Assembly: GCA_963841425.1 (NCBI GenBank)
Contig: CAWJCL010000003.1
Location: 1-64,000 of the forward strand
Source of the DNA: DATEOR01 sp963841425
Lineage (GTDB): Bacteria > Actinomycetota > Thermoleophilia > Gaiellales > Gaiellaceae
Direction: 5' to 3'
Length of the DNA: 64,000 nt
The notes below the pieces were generated by a model that saw only the letters and a program-made list of their open reading frames with translations, did no database searches and was not told the origin of the DNA. Of the stretch, positions 15,238 to 24,545 are shown piece after piece (positions within the stretch are counted from its first letter, which is position 1; each line of letters starts with the position of its first letter). The translations under genes and the position numbers were made by a program.

Positions 15238-17189
15238 TGGCGCTCGAGACTCGAGGACACGAACACACCGAGGTGCAGGCCGCGCCGCCCAAGGGCAAGT
15301 GGCGCCGGCGGCTGACGACGGGCGGCTGGATCCGCGCGGCGTGGGTGACGCCGCTCGCCTTCGTCCTCGCGACGCTCCTCGTCATCGGCTGCCGTGCCTG
15401 GCTCGACTACCACCCGCTGAACGAGTTCCAGGTGCTCCTCACCGCCTGGATGATCATCGTCCCGATCGGGTTCCTCATCGGCATCGGCGGCTTCGACTAC
15501 TGGTTCTACTGGGCGTCGGGCCGGCCCACGCGGCCTGAGGACCACTCCGGTCACGGCGCTCGCTCGTGGAAGGACTACTTCCGCGTCAACACCGACCACA
15601 AGGTGATCGGCGTCCAGTACCTCGTGACGACGATCTTCTTCTTCGTCGTCGCCGGCATGATGGCGATGTTCATGCGCGCCGAGCTCGCGCGGCCGGGGAT
15701 GCAGTTCGTCGACAACAACACGTTCAACGGGCTCTTCTCGGTGCACGCGTCGCTCATGATCTTCCTGTTCGTGATCCCGGCCTTCGCTGGCCTCGGGAAC
15801 TACGTCATCCCGCTCATGATCGGCGCGCCGGACATGGCATTCCCGCGCCTGAACGCGCTCTCGTTCTGGCTCCTCCCGATCGCCGGCTTGATCATGCTGG
15901 CGAGCTTCCTCGTCCCCGAGGGCGGGGCCTTCGCGGCCGGCTGGACGAACTACGTGCCGCTGTCGGTGCAGCAGCCGCCGGGGAACCTCTTCTTCCAGAT
16001 GGCGGTTCAGTGGGCGGGCGCGTCCTCGATCATGACCGCCCTCAACTTCCTGGTCACCATCGTCACGATGCGCGCGCCGGGGATGTCGTTCTGGCGTATG
16101 CCGCTCCTCGTGTGGGCGAACTTCGCCACCTCGACCCTGGTCGTGCTCGCGACGCCGTTCATCGCCGGCTCGCAGTTCTTCATTCTCCTCGACCGCGTCC
16201 TGCACACGAACTTCTTCGAGCCCGGTGGTGACGGCTACGCGCTCGGGTATCAGCACATCTTCTGGTTCTACTCGCACCCGGCCGTCTACATCATGATGCT
16301 GCCCGGCTTCGGGATCGCCTCCGAGGTGATAGCCGTCTTCGCGCGGAAACCGGTGTTCGGCTACCGGCTGATGGCGCTCTCGTTGATGGCGATCCTCGTG
16401 CTCGGGTTCTCGGTCTGGGCGCACCATATGTTCGTCTCCGGGATGTCACCCTGGCTCCGGATCCCGATGATGGCGACGACGATGCTCATCGCTATCCCGA
16501 CCGGCATCAAGGTCTTCAGCTGGCTCGCGACGCTGTGGGAGGGGCGCATCCATTTCAAGACGCCCATGTTGTTCGCACTGGGCTTCGTATCGATGTTCGT
16601 GATCGGCGGCCTTTCTGGCATCTATCTCGGCTCGATCCCGATCGACATTCATGCGAGCGACACGTATTTCGTCGTCGCCCACATCCACTATGTGCTCTTC
16701 GGCGGCTCGCTCTTCACGATCTTCGCGGGTATCTACTACTGGTTCCCGAAGATGACCGGCCGGATGTACGACGAGCGGCTGGGGAAGATCCACTTCTGGC
16801 TCACGTTCGTCGGCTTCAACGTCACCTTCTTCCCGATGCACTGGCTCGGCCTTCAGGGGATGCCCCGCCGCGTGTCGGACTACGCCGACCGCTTCGGCAA
16901 CCTCAACTTCATCATCAGCGTCGCGTCGTTCGCGCTCGGCGCCTCCACGATCGTCTTCCTCTACAACATGATCGTCTCGTGGCGCCGTGGCCCGATCGCG
17001 CCCGGAAATCCCTGGCGCGCGCTGACGCTGGAATGGCAGGTGTCCTCGCCGCCGCCCGTCTTCAACTTCGATGAGATCCCGCAGGTTGTCGGGAGCCCGT
17101 ACGAGTACGGCGTCCGGGGGGCGCGCCACGCGGTTCTGAACGGCGACCGCGCCGAGCTGCCCGAGCGCGAGCAGGTGGTCTCGCACTGA
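15237..17189 (+). CDS. ctaD: Cytochrome c oxidase subunit I
   Basis: 650 residues with about 12-14 membrane helices. Low-spin haem and CuB/haem a3 ligands are visible: FSVHASLMIFLFVIPAF, the CuB His with cross-linked Tyr (YSHPAVYIMMLPGFGI), the HH pair (VWAHHMFVSG) and VAHIHYVLFGG. It is longer than many subunit I proteins because of an extended N-terminus (about 70 residues before FRVNTDHKVIGVQY) and a C-terminal tail ending near DRAELPEREQ. It performs O2 reduction and proton pumping in the membrane. It overlaps ctaC by one base and the following USP-like gene by four. Confidence 0.95.
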   Translation: MALETRGHEHTEVQAAPPKGKWRRRLTTGGWIRAAWVTPLAFVLATLLVIGCRAWLDYHPLNEFQVLLTAWMIIVPIGFLIGIGGFDYWFYWASGRPTRPEDHSGHGARSWKDYFRVNTDHKVIGVQYLVTTIFFFVVAGMMAMFMRAELARPGMQFVDNNTFNGLFSVHASLMIFLFVIPAFAGLGNYVIPLMIGAPDMAFPRLNALSFWLLPIAGLIMLASFLVPEGGAFAAGWTNYVPLSVQQPPGNLFFQMAVQWAGASSIMTALNFLVTIVTMRAPGMSFWRMPLLVWANFATSTLVVLATPFIAGSQFFILLDRVLHTNFFEPGGDGYALGYQHIFWFYSHPAVYIMMLPGFGIASEVIAVFARKPVFGYRLMALSLMAILVLGFSVWAHHMFVSGMSPWLRIPMMATTMLIAIPTGIKVFSWLATLWEGRIHFKTPMLFALGFVSMFVIGGLSGIYLGSIPIDIHASDTYFVVAHIHYVLFGGSLFTIFAGIYYWFPKMTGRMYDERLGKIHFWLTFVGFNVTFFPMHWLGLQGMPRRVSDYADRFGNLNFIISVASFALGASTIVFLYNMIVSWRRGPIAPGNPWRALTLEWQVSSPPPVFNFDEIPQVVGSPYEYGVRGARHAVLNGDRAELPEREQVVSH

Positions 17190-18022
17190 CAGCCGAGCCC
17201 CGGCACATCCTCGTGGTCGCGAACGAGACCGTGGCGGGGAAGTCGCTCATCGACGCCCTGCGGAGCCGTGCCGCCGACGGCCCGATCCGGGTCACCGTCA
17301 TCTGCCCGCAGAACGAGCCGCGCGCGGGCTTCGTCGTCTATGCCGACAGCCGACGCTCGAGCGCCGACCGGCGCCTGCGCCGCACGCTCGACCTCCTGCA
17401 CGAGGCCGGGATCGCCGCGCGCGGGGCGGTCGTCGACCCGGATCCGCTGCAGGCGATCAAGGACGCCGTCTACGAGTACGACCCCGACGAGATCATCGTC
17501 TCCACGCACCCCGGCGAATTGAAGTCGAGCTGGCTCCGCGCGAACCTGATCGAGCGCGCGCGCAAGGTGACGGACAAGCCGGTGGAGCACGTCGTGGTCG
17601 ATCTCGAGTCCCCGCGCGAGCGAGCGCATGTCCTCGTCCTCGCCAACCAGACGGTCCTCGGCCAGCCGCTCGTCGACGCGATCCACGAGCGGAGCGCGGC
17701 GAGTCCCGCCGAGTTCACGCTGCTCATCCCGGCCGACGCCGTTGGGGCCGAGCGCCGGCTCAAGAGCATCTGCCGCCTCATGGCCGACGCGGGCATCGAG
17801 GCGACGGGCCACCTCGGCGACCCGGACCCCGTGGTCGCCGTCGAGAACGCGATCCACGACGAGCAGGTCGACGAGGTGCTCGTCTCCACGTTCCCCGAGG
17901 CGACGTCGGGCTGGCTCCGCCGCGATGTGCTCGGACGGATCCGGTCGTTCGGCCTCCCGGTTACGCACGTGGTCGTGACGCAGCAGGAAGCCGAGGCGTC
18001 TGAGGAGTCGGCGGTCGCGTGA
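17186..18022 (+). CDS. Tandem USP-like protein inside the oxidase operon
   Basis: About 278 residues, two repeats of one alpha/beta domain. Repeat 1 has ILVVANETVAGKSLIDAL ... EIIVSTHPGELKSSWLR and PVEHVVVDLE. Repeat 2 has VLVLANQTVLGQPLVDAI ... EVLVSTFPEATSGWLRR and PVTHVVV. The fold resembles universal stress proteins, but the usual ATP-binding G-x2-G-x9-G motif is replaced by VST-H/F-P...S-x-WL. The first canonical start, GTG 17213, would cut off the first beta strand. CTG 17186 gives LTAEPRHILVVANET and makes a CTGA overlap with the ctaD stop, so I use it. The position between ctaD and ctaE implies a role in oxidase assembly or control. Confidence 0.75.
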   Translation: MTAEPRHILVVANETVAGKSLIDALRSRAADGPIRVTVICPQNEPRAGFVVYADSRRSSADRRLRRTLDLLHEAGIAARGAVVDPDPLQAIKDAVYEYDPDEIIVSTHPGELKSSWLRANLIERARKVTDKPVEHVVVDLESPRERAHVLVLANQTVLGQPLVDAIHERSAASPAEFTLLIPADAVGAERRLKSICRLMADAGIEATGHLGDPDPVVAVENAIHDEQVDEVLVSTFPEATSGWLRRDVLGRIRSFGLPVTHVVVTQQEAEASEESAVA

Positions 18023-18624
18023 GCGCCCACGCCGAAGCCCACGGGGCGCATCCTCCCGTCGCCAACCGGAGCTCGCGGGTCGACTCGCGGCTCCTCGGCA
18101 TCTACTTCTTCATCGCCTCGGAGGTCATGCTCTTCGGCTCGTTCTTCTCGGCCTACTTCTTCGCGCGCGTCGCGGTGCCACACGAGGAGTGGCCGCCGCA
18201 TCCGTACGAGCTTCCGGTCTACCTCGCGCTCCTGAACACGATCATCCTCGTGTCCTCGAGCTTCACGATGCACTGGGCTCTCCAGTCCATCAAGCGGAAC
18301 AACCGCGCGGGGCTGATCGCCGGTCTCGCGATCACCTTCGGGCTCGGCCTCACCTTCCTCCTGATCCAGGCGCGCGAGTACACCCGGATCGGCTTCAGCC
18401 CGCACGATCTCGCCTTCGGGAGCACCTTCTTCGGCCTGACCGGCCTGCATGGCTGTCACGTCTTTCTCGGCCTGACGCTGCTCGGGATCGCGCTCGTCCG
18501 CTCGCTACGCGGCCACTACGGGCCGTCGGCCCACGATCACCTGGGCGTCGAGATCCCAGGGATCTATTGGCACTTCGTGGACGTAATGTGGATCGTGGTG
18601 TACACCACCGTTTACGTCCTCTAG
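18019..18624 (+). CDS. ctaE: Cytochrome c oxidase subunit III
   Basis: 201 residues from GTG 18019, overlapping the preceding stop as GTGA. Five membrane helices, with family motifs IYFFIASEVMLFGSFFSAYF, FFGLTGLHGCHVFLGL and a C-terminal HDHLGVEIPGIYWHFVDVMW. This is the short, five-helix form typical of actinobacterial and caa3 oxidases. It stabilises subunit I and keeps its proton uptake active. Confidence 0.93.
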   Translation: MSAHAEAHGAHPPVANRSSRVDSRLLGIYFFIASEVMLFGSFFSAYFFARVAVPHEEWPPHPYELPVYLALLNTIILVSSSFTMHWALQSIKRNNRAGLIAGLAITFGLGLTFLLIQAREYTRIGFSPHDLAFGSTFFGLTGLHGCHVFLGLTLLGIALVRSLRGHYGPSAHDHLGVEIPGIYWHFVDVMWIVVYTTVYVL

Positions 18625-18639
18625 CCCAGGGGGGTACCC

Positions 18640-19344
18640 ATGCGAAACCCGGTGCGGACGGAGGCGGAGGCCTTCAGCTTCGTCATCGCCGCGCTCGCCC
18701 TCTTCGTGGCGGTGGCGCTCGTCGGGATCTTTCTGAACGGCTGGGCCGCGCTGATCGCATTCGTCGTTCTCGCCCCGATCGTCGGCTACCGCTACTTCCG
18801 GAGCGACCCCAAGGTCGTCGAGCCCGCGGTCTGGGACCGGAGCCGCGATGCGGACGGGCGCCACCGGATCCTGGTCGTCGCCAACGAGACCGTCGCGGGC
18901 CGGTCGCTCCGCAACGAGGTCGTGCGCCGGGCGCAAGAGGGTAACGTGGAGGTTCTCGTCGTCACGCCCGCCCTGAACACGCGGATCCGCCACTGGACGT
19001 CCGACGAGGACACGGCGCGCTCCGCCGCGCAGATGCGGCTCGACGAGTCTCTCGCCGCCCTCTCCAAGGACGGCATCGACGCGCGCGGCACCGTCGGAGA
19101 CGACAACCCGATTCAGGCGATCGAGGATTCGCTCCGGATGTTCCCGGCGGACGAGATCGTGGTCTCGACGCACCCGCCCGGGCGCTCGAACTGGCTCGAG
19201 CGCGGGATCGTCGAGCGCGCGAGCGAGCGCTTCGACCTCCCGATCACGCACGTCGTTGTCGACCTCGAGGCAGAGGCCGAGGCCGGGGCCGGGGCCGGGG
19301 CGAGCCGAACCCCTAACGCAGCTCGCCCGGAAGGAGGTCCATGA
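18640..19344 (+). CDS. Membrane-anchored USP-like protein (possible CtaF-like fusion)
   Basis: 234 residues. The N-terminus has two membrane helices (about 11-33 and 35-50: AFSFVIAALALFVAVALVGIF, WAALIAFVVLAPIVGY), the layout of the small oxidase subunit IV found in actinobacteria. It is fused to a USP-like domain (about 74-215) with ILVVANETVAGRSLRNEV, DNPIQAIEDSLRMFPADEIV, VSTHPPGRSNWLE and PITHVVVDLEAEAE. The domain is the same type as the two repeats in the gene two places upstream. The tail is Ala/Gly/Glu-rich. It lies 15 bases after ctaE and ends by overlapping the convergent GNAT gene by 32 bases. It would place a nucleotide- or ligand-binding domain on the cytoplasmic face of the oxidase. 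Confidence 0.75.
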   Translation: MRNPVRTEAEAFSFVIAALALFVAVALVGIFLNGWAALIAFVVLAPIVGYRYFRSDPKVVEPAVWDRSRDADGRHRILVVANETVAGRSLRNEVVRRAQEGNVEVLVVTPALNTRIRHWTSDEDTARSAAQMRLDESLAALSKDGIDARGTVGDDNPIQAIEDSLRMFPADEIVVSTHPPGRSNWLERGIVERASERFDLPITHVVVDLEAEAEAGAGAGASRTPNAARPEGGP

Positions 19345-19816
19345 GCAGGCCGTCGTGGAAGGTCCAGTCGGGGCCGCGCTCGTACGAGCGCATGATCCCC
19401 ACCGGCTTGAAGCCAACGGCCTCGTAGGCCCTGATCGCGCGCGCGTTCGAGGCGGCCGGGTCGATCACGAGCCGGTGATGTCCGCGCTCCTCGAAGAGAT
19501 GACGTGCGAGGAGGCGGAGCGCCTCGCGGCCGAGGCCCTGGTTCTGACTCTCGGCGGCGAGGAAGAGATCCATTCCGGCGTGTCGATAGTCAGGGGTGTC
19601 CTCCTCGTGGTAGCCGATGACGCCGACGAGCGCTCCGCCGGCTTCGATCGCGAAGCCGGTCACCTCCGGGTCCGAGAGGAACTCGTCGGCCGACTCCGCC
19701 GCCGATCCGGTGCCGAACCAGCGCGCGACGTCGGGCTCCTCCAGGATCCCGACCACGCGCGGACGGTCGCGCTCTTCGAGCGGACGAAGGATCACGCGCT
19801 CCCCGCGGAGCGTCAT
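19313..19816 (-). CDS. GNAT-family N-acetyltransferase
   Basis: 167 residues from ATG 19816 (MTLRGERVILRPLEERD). The acetyl-CoA binding motif A (QNQGLGREALRLLARHLFEE) and the motif B region RLVIDPAASNARAIRAYEAVGF are clear, as in RimJ/AacC-type small-molecule or protein acetyltransferases. It is the last gene of a four-gene minus-strand operon, two bases after the cytochrome c lipoprotein gene, and converges on the oxidase operon. Substrate unknown. Confidence 0.85.
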   Translation of the reverse strand: MTLRGERVILRPLEERDRPRVVGILEEPDVARWFGTGSAAESADEFLSDPEVTGFAIEAGGALVGVIGYHEEDTPDYRHAGMDLFLAAESQNQGLGREALRLLARHLFEERGHHRLVIDPAASNARAIRAYEAVGFKPVGIMRSYERGPDWTFHDGLLMDLLPGELR

Positions 19817-19818
19817 CG

Positions 19819-20271
19819 TCACGGGGTCGTCGAGGTGCCCGTCGCCCCTGCGGCGCCGGTCGCGCCCGTCGCGCCGCCCGCCGGCTGCGGCGGGAGGCCC
19901 GCGACCGAGGCGACGTAGGCGGCGATGTTCTGGAGCTCCTCCTCGGAAAGCTCCTGGGGGCCCGTGTCGAAGCGCGGCATCGGTGAAGCCGCGAGCTTCA
20001 TCTGGTCGAGCGTGACGTCGAAGATCGTGCTCTCGTCGAAGCTTCCGCCCTCTTCCGTCCGCGAGGCGCGGAAAGCGTCGTCGAGGTTGGGCCCCACGTT
20101 CGCCGTCGTCCCGGCGTCGGCGAGCGTGTGGCAACCACCGCAGTTCTGGGAGAAGAGGGTCTTGCCGGCGCTCGCGTCGGCCGAGCTCGAATCGACCGCC
20201 CGCCCGGCGCAGCCCGCAGCCAGGAGCGCGGCTCCTGCGAGCGCCAGGGGGAGAAGTGCGCGAAACGTCAA
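19819..20271 (-). CDS. Cytochrome c lipoprotein
   Basis: 150 residues. Signal peptide with lipobox ALLAAGC, then a class I cytochrome c domain with CGGCH (about 44-48), distal Met in ASPMPRFD, and EELQNIAAYVASV, the usual C-terminal helix. It ends in a low-complexity Gly-Ala-Thr tail (GGATGATGAAGATGTSTTP). It probably acts as a membrane-tethered electron carrier to the caa3 oxidase encoded just across the convergent boundary. It lies four bases downstream of the STAS gene, in the same operon. Confidence 0.85.
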   Translation of the reverse strand: MTFRALLPLALAGAALLAAGCAGRAVDSSSADASAGKTLFSQNCGGCHTLADAGTTANVGPNLDDAFRASRTEEGGSFDESTIFDVTLDQMKLAASPMPRFDTGPQELSEEELQNIAAYVASVAGLPPQPAGGATGATGAAGATGTSTTP

Positions 20272-20275
20272 TAGG

Positions 20276-20641
20276 CTAGGTCTGCGCCTGAGCCTCCTGG
20301 CCGACGCTTTCCACGGCCTCGGCGCGCGACTCGTAGATGGGGAAGACCTTGTTCAGGCCGGTGATCTCGAAGATCTTCGTGATGTTCCGGTCGTTGCAGA
20401 CGAGCGAAAGCCTGCCCCCGTTCGGACGGAGGCGCTTGACCCCGCCCACCAGCACGCCGAGGGTGGTCGAGTCGATGAAGGTCGTGTCGGAGAGGTCCAC
20501 GACGACCTCCTTCGCGCCCTGGCCGATCACCTCGAGCAGCTGCTGCTTGAACTCGGGCGCCGTGTAGAGGTCGACCTCGCCCGTGAGGGCGAGGACGTAC
20601 GCGTCGTTCGCGAGCTCTTCGGTTTTGATGTCGAAGTTCAT
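20276..20641 (-). CDS. STAS-domain anti-sigma factor antagonist
   Basis: 121 residues, a single STAS domain: YVLALTGEVDLYTAPEFKQ, then VVVDLSDTTFIDSTTLGVLV with the conserved Ser/Thr pair (DST) that is phosphorylated in SpoIIAA/RsbV proteins, and the C-terminal ITGLNKVFPIYES. It would bind an anti-sigma kinase in partner-switching control. No RsbW-type kinase lies next to it, so the partner is elsewhere. It is 33 bases after the TPR gene, so co-transcribed. Confidence 0.88.
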   Translation of the reverse strand: MNFDIKTEELANDAYVLALTGEVDLYTAPEFKQQLLEVIGQGAKEVVVDLSDTTFIDSTTLGVLVGGVKRLRPNGGRLSLVCNDRNITKIFEITGLNKVFPIYESRAEAVESVGQEAQAQT

Positions 20642-20674
20642 GTGTCCCCTTGGGTCGTTCGGAGCAGGTGGAGC

Positions 20675-21529
20675 TTAACCGGTCGGCAGCAACGAGGAAC
20701 CTGCTTTCTGCTGCGCCGCGAGAATCTTGAGCTGCTGCTTCACGAGCGGGGCGCTCGCGTCGTCGGGGGCGAGCGCGAGGAACTGCCGGTAGGCCGCGAC
20801 TGCCGCGTCGATGTCGTTCGCGCTCTGCGACGCGATGCCGAGCTGGAGAAACGCGTTCGGGTCGTCCGGCGTGAGCAGGGTGAGGTCCTGGTAGACCTTT
20901 GCCGCTTGGCGGTAGGCGTTCTGCGCGCGGCTGTTGGCGGCCGTCGCCCGGTTGTTCGCTTCGGTCGCGATCACCTCGGCGATCTTGTTCCCCTGCACCT
21001 GCTGGAGGAACGGCGAGTCCGTCGGAGCCTGGGTCTGACCGGCCGAGGCCTGCGCCGACGCCACCGCGGCGGCCTGAGCCTCGTTCCGCGCCCTGGTCGC
21101 CTGCGCACCCCAGAGAGCCGCGAGCTGGCGGAGCCCGTCGGCGTCCTTCGGGTTCGCGGCGGTGTACTTCTGGAGAACGGCGACCGCGGCGGCGGTCTGG
21201 CCGGTGGCCTGCAGGGCGTTCGCGTACGCGAACTGTGCGCTCGGATCCTTGGGGTTCTTTGCAGCGTCCTTCTGCAGCGAATCGAGGTCCGTCCCGCTGC
21301 CAGAGCTCGTGAAGATGTCGCGCAGGACGTCGCCGATGCTCGTCCCGCCGACCCCCGTCCCGACGCCGAAGGCGACGAAGCCGACCCCGAAGGCGATCGC
21401 GAGGAGGAGGAAGACCCACTTCGCCTTGCGGCGAAGCTTGGGGAAGAACATCAGGTCTTCGACGCTCGAAGCACTACGGCGCGCGCGCGTGCGCGATGTC
21501 TTGCGGCGTTGTGCCTGTGCTCGTGCCAC
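20675..21529 (-). CDS. Membrane-anchored TPR protein
   Basis: 284 residues. A basic N-terminus (MARAQAQRRKTSRTRARR) is followed by one membrane helix (about 37-60, WVFLLLAIAFGVGFVAFGVG). The extracytoplasmic part has TPR-like repeats (NPKDPSAQFAYANALQATGQ; TPDDPNAFLQLGIASQSAND) separated by an Ala/Gln-rich coiled region. TPR proteins scaffold protein-protein contacts. First gene of the operon with STAS, cytochrome c and GNAT. No enzymatic motif is seen. Confidence 0.75.
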   Translation of the reverse strand: MARAQAQRRKTSRTRARRSASSVEDLMFFPKLRRKAKWVFLLLAIAFGVGFVAFGVGTGVGGTSIGDVLRDIFTSSGSGTDLDSLQKDAAKNPKDPSAQFAYANALQATGQTAAAVAVLQKYTAANPKDADGLRQLAALWGAQATRARNEAQAAAVASAQASAGQTQAPTDSPFLQQVQGNKIAEVIATEANNRATAANSRAQNAYRQAAKVYQDLTLLTPDDPNAFLQLGIASQSANDIDAAVAAYRQFLALAPDDASAPLVKQQLKILAAQQKAGSSLLPTG

Positions 21530-21585
21530 GAGTGAATTCTCCTTCGGTGCCTCGGGGGGCGGGCGACTCTGTACGCTCCGCGACT

Positions 21586-22614
21586 GTGGAGGATACCGAG
21601 AAAAACGCGGCCCACCCCTTCCCCAAGGTCGAGCTGCACGTGCATCTCGAGGCCACCGTGCGGCCGGAGACCCTCCTCGAGATCGCCCGCCGCAACGACT
21701 TCGCGCTTCCGGCCGATACCCCGGAAGGGATCCGCGATCTCTATCGCTACCGGAACTTCGACCACTTCATCGAGGTCTGGATCCTGACCACGAACGCGCT
21801 CCAAACGGCGGACGACTTCCGCCAGGTCGTCGTCGACTACGCGGCCGAGGCGAGGAAGCATGGGGCGGTCTATGTCGAGGGGATCTTCTCGCCGATCGAG
21901 CGCACCTGGCGCGGCGTTTCCTGGGACGACCTCTTCTCGGGCTACTGCGACGGCGCGCAGGAAGCGCGGGAGCTGCACGGGATCGAGGTTCTGCTCACCC
22001 CCGATGTGACCCGCGCCGCTCCAGTCGAGGACGGCTTCGAGCTCGTCCGCCAGGCGGCGAAGTACAAGGAGCGGGGGATCGTCGGCATCGGACTGGGCGG
22101 CGAGGAGGCCCACTACCCGCCGGAGAAGTTCACCGACGTCTTCGCACTCGTCCGCGAGGAAGGGTTCGGCTCGGTTCCGCACGCGGGCGAGCTCGCCGGC
22201 GCGGAATCGGTTCGCGGCGCCCTGGACTCGCTTCACGCGGACCGCATCCGCCACGGCATCCGCGCCGTCGAGGACGCGTCTCTCCTCGAGGAGCTCGCCG
22301 AACGGCGCGTGGTCCTCGACGTCACGCCGCTCTCCAACCTGCGCACCGGTGTCGTTCCGTCGCTCGGCGAGCACCCGCTGCCCGACCTCCTCGCGGCAGG
22401 CATCCCGTGCACGGTCTCGACCGACGACCCGGAGATGTTCGACACGGACCTGACGCGCGAGTACGACGCCGCACTCTCGATCGGGATCGACCCGAAGGTG
22501 CTCTACCAGGCCGGAGTCGAGGGCGCGCTCTGCAGCGAGGAGAGCCGCGCGCGGCTAGGGGAGATCGGCGAGGCCTACGACTGGTCGGCCGTGGGCGCCG
22601 AGGCGACGGCCTAG
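21586..22614 (+). CDS. Adenosine deaminase family protein
   Basis: 342 residues from GTG 21586 (VEDTEKNAAHPFPKVELHVH). Metal-site and catalytic motifs of the deaminase superfamily are present: H-x-H in VELHVHLEA, PHAGELAG, RIRHGIRAV and STDDPEMFDT. The family hydrolytically removes ammonia from adenosine, adenine or aminodeoxyfutalosine. I cannot tell which from the sequence, and the neighbouring genes do not help. A longer frame upstream exists but has no matching conserved residues. It converges on tatC with a 4-bp overlap. Confidence 0.85.
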   Translation: MEDTEKNAAHPFPKVELHVHLEATVRPETLLEIARRNDFALPADTPEGIRDLYRYRNFDHFIEVWILTTNALQTADDFRQVVVDYAAEARKHGAVYVEGIFSPIERTWRGVSWDDLFSGYCDGAQEARELHGIEVLLTPDVTRAAPVEDGFELVRQAAKYKERGIVGIGLGGEEAHYPPEKFTDVFALVREEGFGSVPHAGELAGAESVRGALDSLHADRIRHGIRAVEDASLLEELAERRVVLDVTPLSNLRTGVVPSLGEHPLPDLLAAGIPCTVSTDDPEMFDTDLTREYDAALSIGIDPKVLYQAGVEGALCSEESRARLGEIGEAYDWSAVGAEATA

Positions 22615-23390
22615 TCCGTCCCGATCAGCGGCGCGCCGATCAGGCCGCGCTCGCGCCAGCGTTTCTCGAAGAACACCGCCGCCCAGATCGAGCCCTCATA
22701 GAGGATGAGGAGCGGGATCGTCTCGAAGAGCAGCGATACGGGGTCGACTGTCGGAAGCAGCGCCGCGCCGACGACGACGATGGCGATGCCGATGCGGCGG
22801 TTCCGGCGCAGAGTCCCTGACGTGAGCACGCCGAGCCGCACGAGCGCGAGCACGAAGATCGGCAAGTTGAAGACGAGCCCGATGGCGAGCAGCGTGTACG
22901 CGACGAACGTGTAGTAGTAGCTCGCCCGGATCTCGATCTGGAAGAACTCGTCGTTGTAGGTGGTGAGGAAGCCGAGCGCGCGGGGCAACACGATGTAGTA
23001 CCCGAAGGCGACGCCGGTGGCGAAGAGCGCGGTGGCGAGCAGGACGAAGACCGCGACGATGCGCTGGGCGTTCTCCTGAAAGGCGGGCGCGAGGAAGCTC
23101 CAGAGCTGCCAGAGGATGACCGGCAGGGAGATCGCGATCGCGGCGATGAAGACGACCTTGACGGTCGTGAAGAACGGCTCTGTGACGCCGAACGTGACGA
23201 GCTGACCGTCGCGTGCTGCGGGCAGGGGCTGCGCCAGCCAGCGGAGGATCTCGTCGTTGAAGATGTACGCGCCGGCGAACGCGACGATGACGGCGAGGAT
23301 CGAGACGATGAGGCGCGAGCGAAACTCGTCGAGGTGCTCGACGAGGGTGACGCTGTCCTCGTGCTTCAGACGACGCGGGAGCCGCGCCAT
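22611..23390 (-). CDS. tatC: Sec-independent (Tat) protein translocase TatC
   Basis: 259 residues with six membrane helices. Signature regions are LVEHLDEFRSRL at the N-terminus, the FGVTEPFFTTVKVVFIAAIAIS loop and FNLPIFVLALVRLGVL. TatC recognises twin-arginine signal peptides and forms the translocase with TatA. It lies nine bases downstream of tatA. The C-terminal extension (EKRWRERGLIGAPLIGTD) is slightly longer than in E. coli. Confidence 0.93.
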   Translation of the reverse strand: MARLPRRLKHEDSVTLVEHLDEFRSRLIVSILAVIVAFAGAYIFNDEILRWLAQPLPAARDGQLVTFGVTEPFFTTVKVVFIAAIAISLPVILWQLWSFLAPAFQENAQRIVAVFVLLATALFATGVAFGYYIVLPRALGFLTTYNDEFFQIEIRASYYYTFVAYTLLAIGLVFNLPIFVLALVRLGVLTSGTLRRNRRIGIAIVVVGAALLPTVDPVSLLFETIPLLILYEGSIWAAVFFEKRWRERGLIGAPLIGTD

Positions 23391-23399
23391 GGCCGTGGG

Positions 23400-23648
23400 C
23401 TAGGCGTTCTCGCTCTTCGGCTGCGGCGGGGGCTGCTGCGCCGGGGCCTCGGTCGTGGAGGCCTGCGTCGCGGGCGTGGGAGTCGGACTCAGCTCCTTGG
23501 ACTCCGGCTCACTCGTGGTGACCGCGTCCTTGAACTCCCGCATGCCGCGTCCCAGGGAGCGCCCCATCTCCGGCAATCGCTTGGCTCCGAAGAGGAGGAG
23601 CAGCACGACGAGGATGATGATTATCTCAGGCCATCCGAGGGGACCCAT
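23400..23648 (-). CDS. tatA: Twin-arginine translocase TatA/E
   Basis: 82 residues. The short N-terminal helix (GWPEIIIILVVLLLLFGAKR) is followed by the amphipathic helix LPEMGRSLGRGMREFKDAV, exactly the TatA layout with the F-G-x-x-x-L-P hinge. The tail is acidic and Pro/Thr/Gln-rich. It forms the protein-conducting oligomer. It pairs with tatC downstream in the same unit. Confidence 0.92.
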   Translation of the reverse strand: MGPLGWPEIIIILVVLLLLFGAKRLPEMGRSLGRGMREFKDAVTTSEPESKELSPTPTPATQASTTEAPAQQPPPQPKSENA

Positions 23649-23765
23649 GCAGCGATGGTAGCACGGTGGCTTAGCCGGGGAGACCGAGGGGTAGTCGCTA
23701 CACTGGGTGTGTCACGAGCGTCCGGCGTTTGGCCAGATGCGCCCTAGTGAAAGGCTGTTACTAAC

Positions 23766-24544
<779 letters not shown>

Positions 24545-24545
<1 letters not shown>

